A DNA stretch of 64,000 bases from Fasciola hepatica. Its lineage: Eukaryota > Platyhelminthes > Trematoda > Plagiorchiida > Fasciolidae. Location of the stretch: the NCBI GenBank assembly GCA_948099385.1, contig CANUEZ040000168.1:3511001-3575000 (forward strand). The letters are read 5' to 3'. Numbering within the stretch: position 1 is the stretch's first letter; each line of letters starts with the position of its first letter. A program made the translations under genes and the position numbers. Below are positions 59,000-64,000 of this stretch, piece after piece. The notes below the pieces were generated by a model that was not told where the DNA came from, made no database searches, and saw only the letters and a program-made list of their open reading frames with translations.

Positions 59000-59550
59000 C
59001 AACCGAAACGCTTACTGAACATTTGGCTGACTGTCCTTTCGACTCCACTTTTCACGCACAAACCTCAGGTCATCCGACCAACTTGTACTCAGAAGCACCA
59101 GACTCGAGTCTCGCTCTTGTTAGAGCGTTAGAGGTTCAAGCGTAGGCACTTTGGCCCATCCTGGTGAGAAGACCTGATTTGGTGGGAGGCATTCGCTTGC
59201 AGTTATTGGGACAGATATCGTCTCCCCATTCGAAGCTGTCGGGCATTGCTGGCTGTCATAGAGGATGACATGTGAACAGAATTAAGTTGGTGATTCAGAT
59301 CAACCCGGATGGGAGAGGGATGGTGTAGCAGTATCACACACACGCCTTTGAGGTGGAAGGGCACGGGTCCAAACCCTGGGTATGGAAGAGGACATGCACC
59401 GCTGATGGGCTCTAACAAGAGTGAAACTAGAGTCTGGTGCTTCCGAGTGCACGGTTGGTCGGATGGCCTGGAGTTGTGTGTGGTGAAGTGCAAAGGATAG
59501 TCAGCCAAATAAACACTGACTAATCCCACACACTACTCGCGAGTAACTGC
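59000..59550. repeat. Composite repeat: about 100-bp terminal inverted repeats around a tRNA-like core (copy 2)
   Basis: Left arm TTGGCTGACTGTCCTTTCGA, then TTCACGCACAAACCTCAGG. Right arm GAAACTAGAGTCTGGTGCTT, then GGTTGGTCGGATGGCC and AGTCAGCCAA. The centre shares long blocks with the 20.8-kb copy (GACCTGATTTGGTGGGAG, CATTGCTGGCTGTCATAGAG, GGGCACGGGTCCAAACCCTG). Both copies have the same orientation. Confidence 0.75.
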
Positions 59551-59599
59551 TCCGTCCGGTTCTATAGATATCATCATATCTAATGCAAATCCAACATGG

Positions 59600-59765
59600 G
59601 GCACTTTCGCAGTTCCTTTACATTGCGTGATAAAGGCGTAGTATTTCAGGAAGGGGGTCGCGGCCAGTTAAAGGCCGCCAAATGGGATAAGGGGCAGGAC
59701 AGAAGGATCTGAAGTTCAGTACGGTGGCCGTTTCACCGCAGTCGGTTATTTCCACCGTTAAGTTA
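59600..59765 (-). mobile_element. tRNA-derived SINE-like repeat, family 2
   Basis: GTATTTCAGGAAGGGGGTCG, GGCCAGTTAAAGGC and the head CCGTTTCACCGCAGTCGG match the 6.4- and 46.5-kb copies. The B box is lost. Confidence 0.5.
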
Positions 59766-59769
59766 TTCG

Positions 59770-61700
59770 GAACTAGCTGTCGGCAGTTCTGTTAAGTCAG
59801 CCCTTATCCTCGCACTTCAACGCTCTGGATTTGATGGCTATCACTGGTTTCACCCACTTGGAAGTAACATAAGTCAACGCACAAATAACAACCGAATAGC
59901 TAGAAAAGTTATGAGCAAAAGAGAAGATTTGGAATGGAAGTATGTCTCCGACCGCGTCTTATAACCATGCCACTTGGTAGGCAGATATCGTGCACCGTAA
60001 CCTGGAAGCATAAGATACCTTGCACGAATGTGAACAACAAGTTATCCACTGTAGCACTGTTAGCAGTTTTCTCGCTTCACTGATGCCTTTTCTGAGAAGA
60101 CGTCTATTGTGGGGCTCGATTTTTACGTGAGTGACAAGTGGTTAACATCTATAACCAGTGAAGAGAAGGGATATAGAATCGTTTAGTGTTGACGGGAAGC
60201 AAACTGTCAACAGTCTGCCTAGATAGCCTAATGACCAACGTGCAGACTTCACGATCCTCTGCAGTTGTTTGGCAAGATTCCTACGTGAGATTCGGTATGT
60301 GTAGTGTTCGGAAAACTCGCTGCAGTTAAAATGGGAATTTTATTACCATATTACTACCCGGTAGGCAGATTGACTTCACAAAGTACACTACGTGTGAGAG
60401 GGTGTGTGGTAAGTGCTGTATTATCCCGTTTACTCTAATGTTAAGAACGCCGTAAATACCACCGAAATGTGATCAGAACTTGTCTAAAAGAAACTTCAGT
60501 GCTATGCGCAGTCCCGCGGTATGATTTGGCACATTTGTGCACGATAATCATCTGACAGGGCTCAAGCTTCAGATACACGTACGTTATGGGCAGTTACGAC
60601 CATACTTCATTATGACTGCAGGATAAGCCCCTTTGGGGATACCAAAGAGTTGATTCGGTCAATAGGATATAAAGTCGAAGTTACCAGCTTTGAAAGCGAT
60701 GGTCATCAGGCTGTTGATTCCGGGGTTGCATTTCAGTGTTTTCAAAGCTGGTACATGGGCTTATTCAGTGTTCATTACGTGATGTTTTGCATCGGCGATA
60801 AATCACGGTCCAAACAAAGTTAAGGTCTGATCATTGTTCTCACTAGGTGAAATTTTTGGATTCAGGGTCGATTTGTCTCCCTTGTAGACCCGGAAACCTC
60901 GCAAGCTCTGTGCGACAGCTGACTTTGAAGTTGACTGAGAATCTGAATGAATCAGTTGTTGATTCACCTCAGTCTTTCCGAGATTTCGATAGGGCTCGAA
61001 TCGAGTCCCCCAGCTGAAAAGTGGCCAAAACCAAAACCAGATTGGCAGCATTCAGTGTTCGCACCGCAATTCACCCGGTCCGTTTAGACGGCCTTAGATT
61101 TGGACATCGCGAGTAGATTGCGTGGGACAGCGCAGCGTCCAGATAGACCAATAGCAGGTTTTCAGGGATCACGATCCGAAAGGAGGTCAATTATTATATT
61201 TTGTCTTGTATGCACATGAGTGCAGCAAATCCAGCAGCTCAAGAGAATGGCTTAATTAAATTCGGCGGGCGAACTCGTGAATCGGCCCCTACTAGTGCTG
61301 TGTAGCTACAGCGGATTGAGGGGTTCCAGCTATGGGCAAATGCCTAACGTGGCTTGTCCGAGCCTTACTTGGCTGTCTGTCGGGGAACCTCGATGAAAAA
61401 CAGTAAGGACCAATTCGGCTCACCAGATCTTGGCGAATTACAACTCAGATGAAATTCGGTTTGGAGACTATTAAGATCTGTCATATCTGACCATAAAGGC
61501 GATTGTGATGACTGCAGTACTGCATGAGACAAGATTGAGCAGAGCAATTTTAGTTTTACACTGAAGTCTCTACCATGTCCTACCTGTCCGGCGAGGAGAA
61601 ATCTGCTACGTTTTGAACTTCCGCGGCTTTGTGATTACTGTGATACAACGAAATAATCATACTCAGTTTGTGCAACGGGTAAGTAAACGTTCAGCATTTT
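59770..61700. other. RPGRIP1L intron, no recognised gene
   Basis: Only frames under 85 codons without motifs. Confidence 0.35.
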
Positions 61701-61707
61701 GCTATAC

Positions 61708-61837
61708 CTTGTGCCTCGGACGTTTCAACTTTCGTCAAAAAACCCAAATCCACATCACCTTCGTGAGACAATTTGGATCGCCTTTCACGTAAAAGCATCA
61801 ATGCTTCCTCTAACTCATCCGCATTGAATCCAGCAGC
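61708..61837 (-). CDS. RPGRIP1L: RPGRIP1L homologue, coiled-coil exon
   Basis: A CAG acceptor behind a pyrimidine-rich tract starts this 130-bp exon, and an AAG|GTATAG donor closes it after one base of a codon. The peptide contains FNADELEEALMLLRERRSK and then DVDLGFLTKVE. It aligns with the vertebrate stretch INADELSEALLLI...DLSFLVKVD, one of the best conserved parts of the RPGRIP1L coiled coil. Incoming phase 0 and outgoing phase 1 fit the flanking exons. A short coiled-coil exon between this one and the preceding exon cannot be excluded, because vertebrate proteins have about 50 more residues here. Confidence 0.85.
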
Positions 61838-61839
61838 CT

Positions 61840-62190
61840 GGAACGAAAAGGGGGACAGAAATGGAGAGGAAAGAAGAGTAGTACTTTGTCAATGAACAGG
61901 GACAACAGACCGGAAAATCAGTCCATTTAGTGGAATGAACCCACACACCCAATAAAGTTTCTACCGTTCCATTTATGTATTTTGCTTATGAAGTAAATAC
62001 TAGCAGTAGACTGTTGTACTAAAAAAAAGTGGACAGATATCTAGCCTGTCGAATGCCGAAGCTGATCGGATTTGACTAGTTTCGACCCAGGCATTCTCGG
62101 AATCTCAGTGCGTGACTCGCACGGGCAGGAGGGCAGGAGGACCACGAGAGAGGAGAGAGAGAGATTTAGTCACTTGACTGATGTGCCTAC
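61840..62190. other. RPGRIP1L intron, no recognised feature
   Basis: Short GA-rich stretch near 62.14-62.16 kb only. Confidence 0.3.
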
Positions 62191-62194
62191 CATG

Positions 62195-62440
62195 TGTGAG
62201 TGAACTGACCAGGATCATCTCTGGACCACTGCTCGAATATGGTGGGAACACCGCAAAAGTAATTCTGAGGTTGGGTGTAGGGAACCTGAGACCAGTCTGT
62301 ACATCAGGCTGATCATCTAAACAGGTTATCGTGGTTTGAACGGGTGTTACACGTGCCTCCAAAAATAACTCCCTCGGTTCACATTGGTCTCCGAGACAGT
62401 TGATGGTTTAGGGTTGGTTCGAAGTGGTCCATCTATGACA
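62195..62440 (+). mobile_element. RTE-type LINE 3' fragment
   Basis: CGAATATGGTGGGAACACCG is shared with the RTE C-terminal tail at 51.15-51.2 kb. It is followed by blocks matching the end of that element and of the 22-kb copy (GGTTCGAAGTGGTCCATCTATGACATG). Confidence 0.6.
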
Positions 62441-62444
62441 TGAC

Positions 62445-63120
62445 GAAAGGGCGTAGAGCATGTATTGATTTTTATGCCTCGGTCCGGACGTTTACCGATT
62501 TGAATTTTTTCTCAGCCCTACTATTACCGTCCACTCTCGTTTGCTTCGTATGTCTATCGACCAGCAGTCAGCTGACTCCGCTGATGCACGCACACGAACG
62601 TGTGGTCCTTCCGTGTAATGGCTTGATCATTCCCATTTTGAAAAAACGTGTTTGCAGTCACACCGCGTCAGCCTTTTCACTACAAGGGCTTGAAAACCTA
62701 AACCGATGAGTTTGACCGAACAGGATGTGTTAGGATTCGTAACTGGGGTCCACGATATCCGCATACAGGGTTGTTGAAGATATCAACCCATACGGCTTGG
62801 CGGCGTGGTCAGTGGTTTATTATTATTTGGAATCTCACTTCATCTTAATGATTTCCTTTCATACCTTTCTTTGCAATTTCCCATTTAGACTTTAATCTAC
62901 TTCACTTCAAAATAGATTCGGCTGCGAAATAGCAATCAAAGAGAGGCCTGGGGCAAGAATTGAATTGAATATTCAATTGTTCACGGAAAACCAATCAGTT
63001 CAACTCCTCGGATTTGTTTATTATCTGATTTAAAACAAAAATTTAACATATGGTGATTAGCTACGATAACGTACTGCACATTTTTTCTTTCTAAAAAGAA
63101 AACTTTTCATCCTGAAACTT
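62445..63120. other. RPGRIP1L intron, no recognised feature
   Basis: A plus-strand frame of 89 codons has no motif. Confidence 0.3.
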
Positions 63121-63122
63121 AC

Positions 63123-63411
63123 TTTGGCAATAGTTGTGGCTGTGGATTTGTTGATGACTGAACCCGCTAAGATTTCATTACCATCGCTGACCACCGAATT
63201 GGAGCGTGCTAGTGGGGCCGAAGCCACAGTTGTGACTGTTTGTGCTCGCGTGCACATTTCTTCCATTCCCGGCGCAGGTGTTATTGTGGTTGATGCTGTC
63301 CCTGTTTTGGCTGATGATTGCCTCCTGAGCATTGCTTCCAACTGGCTGATCTGTGAACGCAGTTTTTGTTCTTGACGTAGCCAAGATTGCTCAGACATTC
63401 CGGAAAACGCG
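63123..63411 (-). CDS. RPGRIP1L: RPGRIP1L homologue, coiled-coil exon (first exon in window)
   Basis: The exon opens after a CAG acceptor with the last base of a split codon and ends before a GTAAGT donor, giving 96 codons. Its first 30 residues match the coiled-coil segment of vertebrate RPGRIP1L, including AFSGMSEQSWLRQEQKLRSQ and then ISQLEAMLRR, an ideal heptad stretch. The following 65 residues are Ser/Thr/Ala rich and not coiled, where vertebrates continue the coil. RPGRIP1L is a scaffold of the ciliary transition zone and basal body that works with nephrocystins. The N-terminal exons must lie beyond the right edge of the window. The reading frame continues in phase 0 into the next exon. 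Confidence 0.8.
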
Positions 63412-64000
63412 CTGCGATGGTGTTCGGATAAAGCAAGCGGTAAAATGTGAACACAGAGGACAACAGGCTTGTACGTAATTTTGAATAACAAATTAGCAAT
63501 GTTTTTTGCAATCCCACTATAGCAAGGAAGAACGGTTCTTTGCTTCAGAACAATGTCGGTTCAACAGTGCAAAAACAAGTTTGCATAGGATGTCGGTCCC
63601 TGTAGCCAATGGTTGCACACAGTTTATTATTCAACTGGTTTCGGTGACCAAGTCTTTCAACTAGCTAGTTTTAACACTACACTGATGATAGAAAAACCTT
63701 GACAGATCGACGGACGCCTTCCCTCATAACTCCGGGAAGGAACATTCCAAACAAACCAATCTGACCGCACTCGAAAGCCAATAATGAGATCTTTTCAAAG
63801 ATACCAAAGTTGTTAGGGAAAAATGTGGTGAAACTGTGAAACGCCCACTTCGAATCCGTCGCACTACTGCTTGAAACGAGGTACTGCGGGACTTTTGGTA
63901 ATTATTTGTTATCTACCGACATTCCGGCAATGAAATAACTCCAAAACTATATCTTACATAGTTCATAATAATAAATTGGCTTTCCGAAAGGTCAAAACAC
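63412..64000. other. RPGRIP1L intron at the right edge
   Basis: No further upstream exon was seen before the window ends. Confidence 0.4.

Overview
The window looks like animal nuclear DNA, most likely from a parasitic flatworm (trematode). This is an inference. The grounds are short exons with GT/AG splice sites in very long introns, several families of Penelope-like retroelements (PLEs), RTE- and CR1/Jockey-type LINE fragments, many tRNA-derived SINE-like repeats, and long (TA)n, (CATA)n and (GA)n tracts. Nothing looks bacterial, and there is no CRISPR array or operon.

One host gene can be supported. It lies on the minus strand and enters at the right edge (63411), and twelve exons can be read down to 9518. 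The exons encode an RPGRIP1L/RPGRIP1 homologue, a scaffold of the ciliary transition zone. In order they give a coiled-coil region (63.4-58.6 kb), the N-terminal C2 domain (49.2-33.7 kb), the central C2 domain (29.0-23.9 kb), a charged linker (20.5-14.1 kb) and the C-terminal RPGR-interacting C2-like domain (13.1-9.5 kb). Splice phases agree at every junction except between 42025 and 33970, where a small exon must be missing. The protein N-terminus lies beyond the right edge. The terminal exon was not found and is probably left of, or hidden in, the first 9.5 kb.

The introns are a mosaic of mobile elements. These include an old PLE (1.79-3.47 kb), a nearly complete PLE with one frameshift (34.64-36.47 kb), a GIY-YIG-only PLE remnant (29.5-29.8 kb), and a near-perfect 1.9-kb inverted repeat around a PLE reverse-transcriptase piece (51.66-56.79 kb). 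A DDE transposon with inverted repeats of about 300 bp lies at 37.9-39.2 kb. CR1/Jockey-type LINEs lie at 29.9-32.6 and 40-42 kb, and RTE-type fragments at 10.4-11.4, 15.2-16.7, 21.6-22.0, 28.5, 49.6-51.5 and 62.2 kb. At least three SINE-like families with pol III boxes are present, plus an unusual repeat with long terminal inverted repeats around a tRNA-like core (20.6 and 59.0 kb).

No enzyme system or gene cluster beyond this was found. The most unusual structures are the large inverted repeat, the inverted-repeat/tRNA-like composite, the tRNA-like foldback at 44.9 kb and the DDE element.
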